Origin: Pseudanabaena sp. FACHB-1998 | GTDB taxonomy: Bacteria; Cyanobacteriota; Cyanobacteriia; Pseudanabaenales; Pseudanabaenaceae | NCBI RefSeq assembly: GCF_014696355.1 | Contig: NZ_JACJQA010000047.1 | Coordinates: 1 to 38,902 of the forward strand | Length of the DNA: 38,902 nucleotides | Direction: 5' to 3' | Part shown: positions 9,775-17,240 of the stretch, piece after piece | Position numbering within the stretch: the stretch's first letter is position 1 | Layout of the letters: the number at the start of each line of letters is the position of its first letter | Notes under the pieces: generated by a model | The model's input: the letters and a program-made list of their open reading frames with translations, nothing else | What the model was told of the DNA's origin: nothing | Database searches by the model: none | Translations under genes and position numbers: made by a program

Positions 9775-10395
9775 ATGCTCTCCATTCAAAATCTCTGCTA
9801 TCATCCACCAGCAACCCCTGAGGCAATTCTTAAAAATATTTCCTTCGATTTACAAGATCGGCAATTAGGCTTAATGGTGGGGCCCAGTGGCTCTGGTAAA
9901 AGTACATTGCTAGAAATTCTGGCAGGATTTGTAGAATGGACTAGTGGCGGTATTTATTGGAAATCCCAAGAACTTTTGCCCGATCACCTCCAGCAAATAT
10001 GTGGCTTAGTTTTTCAATTTCCCGAACGACATTTTTGCGGCAGTACTATTTTAGAAGAGCTAAGGTTGGGGCATATCGATCTTGATGGCGATCGCATTCA
10101 GGGAGCCTTAAACTCCGTGGGATTGAGTCATCTCAATCCGAGTACTTCGCCACAGTCTTTGAGTGGTGGACAGCAAAGACGCTTAGCCCTTGCTGTGCAA
10201 TTAATTCGGCAACCAAGTTTATTGCTGCTGGATGAGCCAACAGCAGGATTAGACTGGTCAATGCGAAAGCAAATTCTTGGCATATTACAAGAACTAAAAA
10301 AAGATTGGACTATTCTGGTAGTTACCCATGAGCCTGAAGAACTTGGCTCTATGGCCGATCAAACTTGGGCGATCGCCCAAGGCAAAATTGCTTAA
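9775..10395 (+). CDS. ABC transporter ATP-binding protein (ECF/CbiO-like)
   Basis: A compact 206-aa ATPase subunit. Walker A is GPSGSGKST, the Q-loop is VFQFPERHF, the signature is LSGGQQRR, Walker B is LLLLDEPTAGLD, and the switch histidine is in VVTHEPEEL. The FQFPE Q-loop resembles the A components of energy-coupling-factor and CbiO-type importers, which drive vitamin or metal uptake with separate membrane partners. No such partner is nearby. I chose ATG 9775, because the upstream GTG at 9724 lies inside the terminator hairpin and would add 17 residues unlike the family. The substrate is unknown. Confidence 0.85.
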   Translation: MLSIQNLCYHPPATPEAILKNISFDLQDRQLGLMVGPSGSGKSTLLEILAGFVEWTSGGIYWKSQELLPDHLQQICGLVFQFPERHFCGSTILEELRLGHIDLDGDRIQGALNSVGLSHLNPSTSPQSLSGGQQRRLALAVQLIRQPSLLLLDEPTAGLDWSMRKQILGILQELKKDWTILVVTHEPEELGSMADQTWAIAQGKIA

Positions 10396-10415
10396 GCTAT
10401 AGCTGTCAACTATTA

Positions 10416-10456
10416 AAAAGAATAAGGGCGGCACTTTGTGCTGCCCTTATTCTTTT
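10416..10456 (+). terminator. Palindromic terminator after the ABC ATPase
   Basis: A 19-bp stem with one G.U pair, made of 14-bp outer arms (10416-10429 and 10443-10456) and an inner GCAC-TTT-GTGC. It starts 20 bases after the stop and ends in TTTT. Confidence 0.75.
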
Positions 10457-10542
10457 GGATTTTGTAGCGATTGTTGAACTCAATCAACAAAAGATTGACG
10501 TTTGCTATACACTATTGGCAGATAGTAACTAGATATTTAACT

Positions 10543-11007
10543 ATGACCTTCACAACAGAATCGCCAATATCTCCTGTAGAAGCAGAATCTAGTTTTGCAA
10601 CACATCCTAATCACATTGTGCAAACCATCCAAACTGTGATTGCTAGCATGGATGCTGACAATTCAGCCTTGGAAAATCAAACAGAGGATACGTGGAAATT
10701 TCAATATGGCACTGTAGAAGTAGTTGTCAATATTACAGGAACCGAACCTACCGATACCTTTACGGTCTTTTCTAAAGTATTAGCGGCTCCTTTCAAAGAT
10801 GAAGCGAAAATGACTCGCTGGCTTTTAGAAAAAAATGCTGCTGACACTTTTGAAGCTCGTTATGCCATTCAAAATGATCAAGTGTTAGTTTTAGCCTCTC
10901 GCTCTGTGGAGGATTTATCGCCTGCGGAAATTTCTCGCATTATTACCATCGTGGCAGCGATCGCTGATGATAATGACGAAGTTCTTAAGGAAAACTTTGG
11001 CGCTTAA
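10543..11007 (+). CDS. YbjN-like domain protein
   Basis: A small acidic cytosolic protein (154 aa). The middle (about residues 25-140) has the alternating strand/helix pattern of the YbjN / type III secretion chaperone-like fold, which cyanobacteria carry in several single-domain copies. Its role there is unknown; in E. coli YbjN affects stress and motility phenotypes. No signal peptide, cysteine pair or catalytic motif is seen. I start at ATG 10543 (MTFTTESP), because the longer frame from 10471 would add a basic stretch not expected in the family. It is flanked by hairpins on both sides and so is probably transcribed alone. Confidence 0.7.
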   Translation: MTFTTESPISPVEAESSFATHPNHIVQTIQTVIASMDADNSALENQTEDTWKFQYGTVEVVVNITGTEPTDTFTVFSKVLAAPFKDEAKMTRWLLEKNAADTFEARYAIQNDQVLVLASRSVEDLSPAEISRIITIVAAIADDNDEVLKENFGA

Positions 11008-11047
11008 TGTTGCCACCTGAGCTACAGTACTTGACACTCAAACCACA

Positions 11048-11096
11048 GTCAAAAAAATCAAAAGCGTTGCTAAGCAACGCTTTTGATTTTTTTGAC
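11048..11096 (+). terminator. Palindromic terminator after the YbjN-like gene
   Basis: Perfect 23-bp arms (11048-11070 and 11074-11096) around a TAA loop. The inner AAAAGCGTTGC core is shared with the hairpin at 12490-12540. The right arm ends in a run of seven T. Confidence 0.8.
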
Positions 11097-11112
11097 CAAA
11101 AGCTAGCATAAG

Positions 11113-11149
11113 AAATAGTGGTGTGGGGCAAAGCCTCACACCACTATTT
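11113..11149 (+). repeat. Second hairpin before the ligase gene
   Basis: A 17-bp stem including one G.U pair, made of 13-bp outer arms (11113-11125 and 11137-11149) and an inner GGC-AAA-GCC. It follows the previous hairpin by 16 bases and ends 42 bases before the ligase ATG, so it lies in the leader or promoter region of that gene. Confidence 0.6.
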
Positions 11150-11191
11150 GTGGATTTAAAATATGACAAATTATTGAGATTTATTGAGACT

Positions 11192-11899
11192 ATGAAGAAA
11201 TCATGGCAGCTTAAGCCCTATGCGGAGACATCAGGAAAGCTGCACATGGAATTAGATAATTTTTTATTAGAGCAACATAGCCTCGATCCTGAGTCTTCAT
11301 CAATTTTGCGATTTTATCGATGGACACCCCCAGCAATTTCTCTGGGATTTCATCAAAAACAATATCCTGATCGCTGGAATGCGATCGCTCAGCAATATCA
11401 ACTGGAAATTGTGCGTCGTCCTAGTGGTGGGCGAGCCGTTCTTCATCAAGGCGATCTTACCTATGCCGTAATTACTAATGTGGAAATTGAGGGCAAATCG
11501 CGATCGCACCGTGAAATGTATGAATATATTTGTGGATTTTTGATCCAAGGGTTTGCATCTTTGGGAATCTCTTTGAATTATGGAAAGTCGGGGCGAGGTT
11601 ATATTCATAACCCCAGTTGCTTTTCTACCGCGACTAATGCGGATTTAGTCATAAATGATGGTCGGAAACTCATCGGTAGCGCACAGGTATACCGTCGTAA
11701 CTCAGTTTTACAGCATGGTTCAATTGCGATCGCTCCAGATCATCATTTGCTAACCGAACTCTTTCAAACAGAAGTTCCCATTGTTGGTTATCAGGAACTA
11801 TTACAGGAACATAACACCGAAAGTGAAATGATGATAATGGAATTAATCAAAGTACTATCGGAGTCGGCGCGGCAACACTTTTGCACGCAGTTCTTGTAA
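11192..11899 (+). CDS. Lipoate/biotin protein ligase family protein (LplA-like)
   Basis: A protein of about 235 aa from the BPL/LplA/LplB family, which attaches or transfers lipoyl, octanoyl or biotinyl groups to carrier-domain lysines. The signature [17 protein letters not shown] is clear, and a conserved lysine is in the later [21 protein letters not shown] segment, as in lipoate ligases. Cyanobacteria often have such a short LplA-like protein, and which acyl group it uses is not readable here. I start at ATG 11192; the frame extends to 11123, inside a hairpin. The 3' end overlaps the convergent rluE-type gene by 45 bases. Confidence 0.85.
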   Translation: MKKSWQLKPYAETSGKLHMELDNFLLEQHSLDPESSSILRFYRWTPPAISLGFHQKQYPDRWNAIAQQYQLEIVRRPSGGRAVLHQGDLTYAVITNVEIEGKSRSHREMYEYICGFLIQGFASLGISLNYGKSGRGYIHNPSCFSTATNADLVINDGRKLIGSAQVYRRNSVLQHGSIAIAPDHHLLTELFQTEVPIVGYQELLQEHNTESEMMIMELIKVLSESARQHFCTQFL

Positions 11900-12457
11900 T
11901 TCATAATCGGTTAGCATCCGCCATTTACCAACTTCCAGATCATCTAGACGCAAATGGGCGATCGCTACCCGTACTAATCGTAAAGTAGGGAATCCCACGG
12001 CTGCGGTCATTTTTCGTACTTGGCGATTTTTGCCTTCAGTTAAAGTGAGTTCAATCCATGCTGTGGGAATATTTGCCCGAAAGCGAATCGGTGGATTGCG
12101 AGCAGGCAGATCAGGTTCATTCTCTAACCTTGTCACTATGGCTTTTTTAGTGCGATAGCCTTGGATGGTTACACCTTCCCTTAATTGTTGCAACGCTTCT
12201 TCGGTGGGGACTTTCTCTACTTGCACCCAATAGGTACGGGAATGCTCAAATTGAGGATCGATTAAATGATGTTTTAGCTGTCCATCATTGGTCAGCAGCA
12301 ACAAACCTTCACTATCAAAATCTAATCTACCTACAGAATAAACATTGGGTATCTCAATATATTCTTTTAAAGTTGAACGAGGCGAAGCACTATCATCGGT
12401 AAATTGACAGAGTACTCCATAAGGCTTGTAAAAAAGAATATATTGGCGATCGCTCAT
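11855..12457 (-). CDS. rluE: 23S rRNA pseudouridine synthase, RluE/RsuA family
   Basis: A 200-aa pseudouridine synthase without an S4 domain, as in RluE, which modifies U2457 of 23S rRNA in E. coli. Key segments are [13 protein letters not shown] near the start, the catalytic aspartate in [17 protein letters not shown], and [22 protein letters not shown] near the end, split here by position only. I start at ATG 12457 ([12 protein letters not shown]); the 21 residues upstream are unlike the family and run into the hairpin at 12490-12540. The last 15 codons overlap the 3' end of the convergent ligase gene. Confidence 0.88.
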   Translation of the reverse strand: MSDRQYILFYKPYGVLCQFTDDSASPRSTLKEYIEIPNVYSVGRLDFDSEGLLLLTNDGQLKHHLIDPQFEHSRTYWVQVEKVPTEEALQQLREGVTIQGYRTKKAIVTRLENEPDLPARNPPIRFRANIPTAWIELTLTEGKNRQVRKMTAAVGFPTLRLVRVAIAHLRLDDLEVGKWRMLTDYELQELRAKVLPRRLR

Positions 12458-12489
12458 AAAGTTACAGCCTGTTGAGGCTTTAAGTAATA

Positions 12490-12540
12490 CATAAGATATT
12501 TTAAAAGCGTTGCTTTGCAACGCTTTTAAAATATCTTATG
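12490..12540 (-). terminator. Palindromic terminator after the CAP-domain gene
   Basis: Perfect 24-bp arms (12490-12513 and 12517-12540) around a TTT loop closed by GC. It lies 12 bases past the CAP gene stop on the minus strand and shares the core AAAAGCGTTGC with 11048-11096. Confidence 0.78.
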
Positions 12541-12552
12541 AGTTTTCAGTGT

Positions 12553-13110
12553 TTAATTGCGAGGAGTTCCAAATACCTGTACCCAATAATGTCGATAACG
12601 GGAATTTGGTGAAATTGCATAACCAAATCCAATTTCCGTAAACTTTTCATTAAGAATATTAGCGCGATGCCCTGTACTATTCATCCATTGTCGAACTGTT
12701 CCTTCAGGTGTGGCTCTACCTGCGGCGAGGTTTTCGCCTAAAAATGAGTATTTATAGCCCACAACCTTCGTGCGATCAGCCATACTGGAGCCATTTTTCC
12801 CCGTATGGCTAAAGTAATTCTTGTTTGCCATATCCTCAGCATGGAATTGAGCGGCTCTAGTTAACTTGACGGAAAGTTTTAAAGGAGCTAAGCCTAATTT
12901 TTTGCGTTCTAAGTTAGTGAGTTTTAATAGCTCAGTTTCAAACTTAGTAACACCAATTCCTTGACTGACTTTTAGGGAATCTTGGCGAAATAAGGATGGA
13001 ACTTGCGATTGGGTTACATCTTGGGAATAGGGATTTATAGCGATCGCTGGTGTCTGTGATATTCCCCCATAAGCCAATAGCACACCACAAATGAGAAAAC
13101 TTGATTTCAT
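12553..13110 (-). CDS. Secreted CAP (SCP/PR-1) domain protein
   Basis: A 185-aa exported protein. The N-terminus (1-24, ending AIA) is a signal peptide. The CAP domain spans about 62-183, with the family's HAEDMA, GENLAAG, W-x-x-S-x-GHR-x-N and GFG..YWVQVFG segments; the usual two His and two Glu of the CAP cavity appear to be present. Bacterial CAP proteins are mostly of unknown role, with lipid binding and peptidase activity both proposed. The gene is alone on its strand, with a hairpin after it and the EAL operon divergent from it. Confidence 0.88.
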   Translation of the reverse strand: MKSSFLICGVLLAYGGISQTPAIAINPYSQDVTQSQVPSLFRQDSLKVSQGIGVTKFETELLKLTNLERKKLGLAPLKLSVKLTRAAQFHAEDMANKNYFSHTGKNGSSMADRTKVVGYKYSFLGENLAAGRATPEGTVRQWMNSTGHRANILNEKFTEIGFGYAISPNSRYRHYWVQVFGTPRN

Positions 13111-13196
13111 AAAAATATCTAAAATCTTTAAATAAATTCTCTTTCTATTTTGACCTTACAGCATCTAGATAGTTCCCGAACTAAGATATTTCCTTA

Positions 13197-13238
13197 CTTT
13201 ACTTTTCAACAAATCATAAGACTTATTGAAAAGCAAAG
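13197..13238. promoter_or_regulatory. Stem-loop in the CAP/EAL divergent spacer
   Basis: CTTT-A-CTTTTCAA at 13197-13209 pairs with TTGAAAAG-C-AAAG at 13226-13238: 12 pairs with one mismatch and a 16-base loop. It does not have the GC-NNN-GC loop of the terminator family. Its function is unknown. Confidence 0.4.
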
Positions 13239-13383
13239 TGCTGTATTATTGATGCACTCATAAAAATTTAAGACCCAATCGGTCCATCTTATAATTAATA
13301 GAGTGTAACTATTTGAGCATTTACATATCTATTAACATTTCTGTTTGCTACGGAGTATTCCGAGATCCTTTGTAGGTTTTAGA

Positions 13384-13424
13384 GTTTTAGGAATATTACC
13401 GCTTTTATGTCCTCTTCCTAAAAC
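13384..13424 (+). promoter_or_regulatory. Stem-loop upstream of the EAL-BLUF operon
   Basis: GTTTTAGGAA (13384-13393) pairs perfectly with TTCCTAAAAC (13415-13424) across a 21-base loop. It ends 56 bases before the EAL start codon and so may lie in the 5' leader. This is a structural observation only. Confidence 0.4.
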
Positions 13425-13480
13425 TAATTTAGGTTTCTATAGGCATAAGGAAAAATATCAAAAATATTAGGCATCTCTCT

Positions 13481-14239
13481 ATGAATAACTCGCAAGAACA
13501 TCAGCCAATTGGTTGTTCTGAATGTACCAAAAGTGCTGATCTAGGATTTGACTTTACAATGGCTCTACAGCCCATTGTGAATACATCTTCTCGTGAGGTT
13601 TTTGCCCAAGAAGCCTTAGTTCGAGGCTTAAATAATGAGCCAGCGGGTGCTGTTTTGGCAAAAATCAATGATCAAAATCGCTACCGCTTTGATCAGACTT
13701 GTAGAGTCAAGGCTGTCCAACTAGCAGCAAGTCTAAATATTCAATCTTTTATCAGTATTAACTTTCTGCCGAATGCGGTTTATAGTCCCGAATTATGTAT
13801 TCGTACAACTATTGAAGCTGCTGAAGCTTTTAAATTTCCTGTTAATCGGATTATTTTTGAGATAACTGAAGGTGAACAAATTAAAGATCATGGGCATCTG
13901 CGAGAGATTGTCCATTACTATAGGCAAAGGGGATTTTTAACTGCGATCGATGATTTTGGATCAGGATATTCAGGGTTAAACCTATTGGCTGAATTTCAAA
14001 CTGATTTGGTTAAGTTAGATATGGGACTGATTAGAAATATCGATCAAAATAAAAGTCGCCAATCAATTGTAAAGGGTATAGTCCAAGTATGTGGTGAATT
14101 AGATATTAAGATCATTGCGGAAGGGGTTGAAACATATGAAGAATTGACGGTTTTACAATCTTTTGGGATTGAGCTATTTCAAGGTTTTTACTTTGCTAAA
14201 CCTAAATTTCAGGGTGTAGCAACCATAAACAATCTATAA
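13481..14239 (+). CDS. Stand-alone EAL-domain cyclic di-GMP phosphodiesterase
   Basis: A 252-aa protein that is nearly all EAL domain (about 25-245), with no GGDEF or membrane part. EAL enzymes hydrolyse c-di-GMP to pGpG. The expected active-site positions are present: EALVRG (E44), N in ISINFLPN, E in FEITEGE, the metal pair in AIDDFGSGYS, K in LVKLD, E in IIAEGVET and Q in LFQGFYFAKP, so it is probably active. A CSEC pair (C12, C15) precedes the domain. The sequence style resembles the EAL half of BLUF-EAL fusion proteins, and the next gene, 29 bases on, is a BLUF protein with no effector. The pair probably makes a split light-controlled phosphodiesterase. Confidence 0.93.
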   Translation: MNNSQEHQPIGCSECTKSADLGFDFTMALQPIVNTSSREVFAQEALVRGLNNEPAGAVLAKINDQNRYRFDQTCRVKAVQLAASLNIQSFISINFLPNAVYSPELCIRTTIEAAEAFKFPVNRIIFEITEGEQIKDHGHLREIVHYYRQRGFLTAIDDFGSGYSGLNLLAEFQTDLVKLDMGLIRNIDQNKSRQSIVKGIVQVCGELDIKIIAEGVETYEELTVLQSFGIELFQGFYFAKPKFQGVATINNL

Positions 14240-14268
14240 ACTTTATGGGCTTTTAAATTTTATTTATT

Positions 14269-14715
14269 ATGTATACAAGTATGGCACTTTATCGTTTGAT
14301 TTACGTTAGTCAATCTGTCTCTAATTTAGAGTATTCCGATCTCGTTGATATACTCGAAAAGTCTGAGCGCAATAATAAAGTTGTAGGAATTACAGGAATG
14401 CTTAGTTTTGGCGATTCCATGTTTTTACAGGTTTTAGAAGGTAGTCGGCGGACAATTAGCCAAACCTATAACCGTATTCTCTTGGACAAGCGCCATGTTA
14501 ATGCGGAACTCATTGATTTTTCTGAGATTGAACATCGAGATTTTGGGGCTTGGTCAATGAAAGTTGTCCAGATTGATAATCAAATGGGAGTACGTGATTT
14601 AATCCTGAAACATTCACATTCATCCACTTTTTCACCTATTTCTATGACTGGCAACCAAAGTCTAAGTTTTTTGCGGGAACTAACAGACCTTTATCAAAAA
14701 GGTAATAGGGCTTAA
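14269..14715 (+). CDS. pixD: BLUF blue-light photoreceptor, PixD-like
   Basis: A 148-aa single-domain flavin photoreceptor with the size and layout of cyanobacterial PixD: a BLUF domain (about 5-98) plus a two-helix C-terminal tail. The photocycle residues are visible: Tyr in YRLIYVSQ, Asn in RNNKVVGITG, Gln in FLQVLEGS, and Trp/Met in AWSMKV. The domain binds FAD, and blue light rewires the Tyr-Gln hydrogen bonds. PixD of Synechocystis signals through the PatA-type protein PixE; here the adjacent gene is an EAL enzyme instead, suggesting control of c-di-GMP. ATG 14281 (MALYRLIY) fits the family start better than 14269; neither has a clear ribosome binding site. Confidence 0.93.
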   Translation: MYTSMALYRLIYVSQSVSNLEYSDLVDILEKSERNNKVVGITGMLSFGDSMFLQVLEGSRRTISQTYNRILLDKRHVNAELIDFSEIEHRDFGAWSMKVVQIDNQMGVRDLILKHSHSSTFSPISMTGNQSLSFLRELTDLYQKGNRA

Positions 14716-14719
14716 TTGT

Positions 14720-14804
14720 CTTGTTAGGACACAAAACCAGAAGACGAGGTGCGGCGCTTCGCGCCGCACCTCGCTTCTTGGGTTTTGATTTGTCCTCATG
14801 CAAG
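14720..14804 (+). terminator. Composite palindrome ending the EAL-BLUF operon
   Basis: The core is a perfect 13-bp stem (14745-14757 and 14761-14773) with a TTC loop. Outside it, CTTGTTAGGACA plus CAAAACC on the left is mirrored by GGTTTTG plus TTTGTCCTCATGCAAG on the right, giving an imperfect palindrome of 85 bases. This is the most complete copy of the repeat family in the window. Confidence 0.7.
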
Positions 14805-14954
14805 TGACCACAGCTATATGTTTGTAATAGAACTTCATATTTTTATTCTCTAATCCTATTGATATATCACTCTATTTATAGATGACGCACCCTCTCAGTC
14901 AAATTAGTGTGTAGTATCAACGGATTAAATATAAGTAGAATTCAAGTATTACTC

Positions 14955-15137
14955 ATGATTCATCAATTAGCAGTTCGCTTAGGTGTGTCGTGTGTGCTGC
15001 TCGCAACCCTCCCCCTCGCTACAGACGAAGTTATTAAATATGTGCAAGCTCCACATATTTTTGCGGGCATTGGCGCGATCGCCTCATGTATAGGAGCCTG
15101 TGTTCCAGTTTTAACCCTATTTCGCAACTCTGACTAA
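14955..15137 (+). CDS. Small hydrophobic protein, unknown
   Basis: A 60-aa peptide (ATG 14955, MIHQLAVRLG) with two hydrophobic stretches, about residues 8-23 and 36-55, separated by a short polar segment; probably a small membrane protein. I do not recognise the family. The frame stays open upstream to TTG 14907. It ends 8 bases from the convergent ycf35 stop and has no hairpin between. A spurious ORF is possible, though the length and hydrophobic pattern look real. Confidence 0.45.
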   Translation: MIHQLAVRLGVSCVLLATLPLATDEVIKYVQAPHIFAGIGAIASCIGACVPVLTLFRNSD

Positions 15138-15145
15138 TTCTAGGA

Positions 15146-15520
15146 CTAGTTCCAACGACCAATTACAATCCTGACCGTGCCATCTTCTAATATTTCCTGC
15201 TGCTCGATCGCAAAACCCTGTTGAGTTGCGCTTTCTAAAACGATTTTAGTCGCATATTGCTGATTTAGCTCTCCTAAAAATTCTTCGACATTCATTGCCA
15301 CGCCCCACATATCCGCAATGAGTTCATAGCGATCGCCGATTTTCCGAAAACCAAGATCGTAGGCATTGGGCATGGGGATCACATATTCCGCCGTGACTGT
15401 ATTACCTAAGTAGCCACGCACTAAAGTATTTTCCTTAACAGGATATCCGAGCGCTTCTAAGGCTTGCTTGAGCAAGTCCCCATTTTTGATTTCGACCGCG
15501 ATCGTAGTGAAGTGGGACAT
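15146..15520 (-). CDS. ycf35: Ycf35 (DUF1257) protein
   Basis: A 124-aa cytosolic protein of the Ycf35/DUF1257 family, conserved in cyanobacteria and red-algal plastids, with no established biochemical role. The N-terminus MSHFTTIAVEIKNGDLLKQA and the segments IGDRYELIADMWG and VRIVIGRWN at the end are characteristic. The length is typical. It lies 35 bases downstream of ycf46 on the same strand, separated only by a hairpin, so co-transcription with partial attenuation is possible. Confidence 0.92.
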   Translation of the reverse strand: MSHFTTIAVEIKNGDLLKQALEALGYPVKENTLVRGYLGNTVTAEYVIPMPNAYDLGFRKIGDRYELIADMWGVAMNVEEFLGELNQQYATKIVLESATQQGFAIEQQEILEDGTVRIVIGRWN

Positions 15521-15529
15521 AAATTATCA

Positions 15530-15560
15530 AATAAAGTGAATGCTCGGCATTCACTTTATT
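15530..15560 (-). terminator. Short palindrome between ycf46 and ycf35
   Basis: Perfect 14-bp arms (15530-15543 and 15547-15560) around TCG, closed by GC. It overlaps the ycf46 stop codon (15556-15558) and ends 9 bases before the ycf35 ATG, so a transcript read through into ycf35 would have it next to the ribosome binding region. Confidence 0.6.
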
Positions 15561-17172
15561 CTAGGTTAATTGCAAATCTTCGTAATTCTTGAAGTAATTG
15601 TTCATCATTAGAAGCAGTGCGTGCGCCCGACTCGGCAGCCCATTGCTTGAGAGAGGCGATTTGCTCAGAGGCGATCGCCGCCAATGGGACTGTCTCTTCA
15701 ATGGCACTAATAATATCCTCGGTTACGAAGTCTTCACGATTGCCAGAATTACCACGACCAAAGGCGCGATGAATACCGTCAATGATAACTTGTTCGATTT
15801 CTGCGCCGCTAAAATTTTTGGTATGCCGAGCTAATAGCAAAAGATCAAAATCACGCAAACGACTGGGGCGTAGTTTTTGTAAATGCACTTTAAAAATTTC
15901 TTGACGCTCGGCTTCAGTCGGTAAATTCAAAAAGAAAATCTCATCAAATCTCCCTTTTCGCAATAATTCGGCTGGCAGAATTCGCACATTGTTAGCGGTG
16001 GCAACAATAAATACGGGTGAGGTTTTTTCCTGCATCCATGTGATTAATGTGGCTAATACGCGCCGACTTGCCCCAGAGTCCCCATCACTAGGATTATTCA
16101 CGTTGCCAAAAGCCTTATCGATCTCATCAATCCACAATACACAGGGAGCCGTTGCCTCTGCGAGTTGGATCATTTGGCGCATTCGGCTCTCGCTCTCCCC
16201 CACGTAACTACCAAATAACCTTCCGATATCCAAACGCAATAGAGGTAAACGCCATTCGTTCGTGATCGTTTTTGCCGATAATGATTTCCCCGTCCCTTGA
16301 ATGCCGACCAATAACACGCCCTTAGGGGTGGGGATGCCATAACGCTTGGCTTCTTCGGTAAAGGCATCGCGACGAATCCTCACCCATTGCTTGAGGTTGT
16401 CGAGTCCTCCTACATTTTTTAGGGATTCATTAACCGTAAAAAATTCTAAAATCCCTGTTTGTCTAATTGCTTGCTGCTTTTCCGCGAGTACAGCATCAAT
16501 ATCAGCGTCATTAACCTGTTCTTTTTCGGCGATCGCCTTTGCTAAAACCCTTTGAATTCTGGTGCGACTCAGCCCTTGGCAAGCCTTAACTAATTGCTCT
16601 AGGGCTAAACCCGATAAATTAAGTTTATTCGGTGAGATTTTTTGCTTGATCAAATATTCGATTTCGGCGATCGCTGGCAAAGGGAAATCAATTGCTGTCA
16701 CTTCCTCCGTTAATTCGGTGGGGATCTCTAGCATATGGCTGGTTAGCACCAATGTACGGCGATCGCGTTTGAGATCCCGCGCTAGATTTTTTAGCTCCCG
16801 AATAATGGGAATATTGCGCTCATGGTGAGGATATTTGAGGATCGGGTGCAAATCTCGCAATACATACAAAATGTTATCGCCGTCTTTGGTTGCCTTGTCT
16901 CGTTGAGCGATTCTCGATAAAGCCGCCATCACCGAGCCTTTGTCGCCATGATTATCACTCCAGCCCCGCGCAATGTCCCAAAATATAATTCTGCGACTGG
17001 GACTAGATTGCAAAGCCACATCAATCAAAATATCTTCGACTGGCTCCTCTTCGGCAGTAACTATATATATCAGAGGATATTTGGCGCGAAGCAATAGATC
17101 AAACTGTTCTACTAGAGCTTGATAAAATTTGCTTTGATTATGAGATAAGCGATCAGGCGATTGTGGCGACAT
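15556..17172 (-). CDS. ycf46: Ycf46-type AAA ATPase
   Basis: A 538-aa AAA+ protein. The N-terminal half (1-235) is the Ycf46-specific region beginning FYQALVEQFDLLLRAKYPL. The C-terminal AAA module has Walker A GIQGTGKSLSAK, Walker B VLWIDEIDKAF, sensor 1 in FIVATANN, and the arginine-finger RKGRFDE. Ycf46 is conserved in cyanobacteria and algal plastids; work in Synechocystis links it to inorganic carbon use, but the mechanism is unknown. I start at ATG 17172 (MSPQSPDRLS); the frame extends to 17238, but that stretch lies in the tal terminator hairpin. It sits in a minus-strand run tal, ycf46, ycf35. Confidence 0.92.
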   Translation of the reverse strand: MSPQSPDRLSHNQSKFYQALVEQFDLLLRAKYPLIYIVTAEEEPVEDILIDVALQSSPSRRIIFWDIARGWSDNHGDKGSVMAALSRIAQRDKATKDGDNILYVLRDLHPILKYPHHERNIPIIRELKNLARDLKRDRRTLVLTSHMLEIPTELTEEVTAIDFPLPAIAEIEYLIKQKISPNKLNLSGLALEQLVKACQGLSRTRIQRVLAKAIAEKEQVNDADIDAVLAEKQQAIRQTGILEFFTVNESLKNVGGLDNLKQWVRIRRDAFTEEAKRYGIPTPKGVLLVGIQGTGKSLSAKTITNEWRLPLLRLDIGRLFGSYVGESESRMRQMIQLAEATAPCVLWIDEIDKAFGNVNNPSDGDSGASRRVLATLITWMQEKTSPVFIVATANNVRILPAELLRKGRFDEIFFLNLPTEAERQEIFKVHLQKLRPSRLRDFDLLLLARHTKNFSGAEIEQVIIDGIHRAFGRGNSGNREDFVTEDIISAIEETVPLAAIASEQIASLKQWAAESGARTASNDEQLLQELRRFAINLE

Positions 17173-17199
17173 ATTCGCAGTATATAGCAATCCTAAATG

Positions 17200-17240
17200 A
17201 GTTGAGAGAGTGCGCCCCCGAGGGGCGCACTCTCTCAACT
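17200..17240 (-). terminator. Palindromic terminator after tal
   Basis: Perfect 19-bp arms (17200-17218 and 17222-17240) around CGA. The arm abuts the tal stop codon at 17241-17243 directly. The outer end is GTTGA-type rather than a U run. Confidence 0.7.

Larger units (their letters stand above)
13111..13480. other. Divergent spacer between the CAP gene and the EAL gene
   Basis: A 370-base gene-free spacer with promoters for both genes. Two stem-loops are visible, 13197-13238 and 13384-13424. I looked for the conserved core of a cyclic di-GMP riboswitch upstream of the EAL gene and did not see one. Confidence 0.5.

Noticed and set aside
11123-11191. Start of the ligase gene at 11123
   Set aside because: It is inside the 11113-11149 hairpin; ATG 11192 begins the family sequence.
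12458-12520. Longer start of the rluE-type gene at 12520
   Set aside because: The extension crosses the 12490-12540 hairpin, while [12 protein letters not shown] at 12457 is the family start.
13240-13480. Cyclic di-GMP riboswitch before the EAL gene
   Set aside because: The conserved core of the GEMM classes is not visible; only plain stem-loops are present.
17173-17238. Longer ycf46 start at 17238
   Set aside because: The extra codons come from the tal terminator hairpin (17200-17240); ATG 17172 gives a plausible N-terminus.
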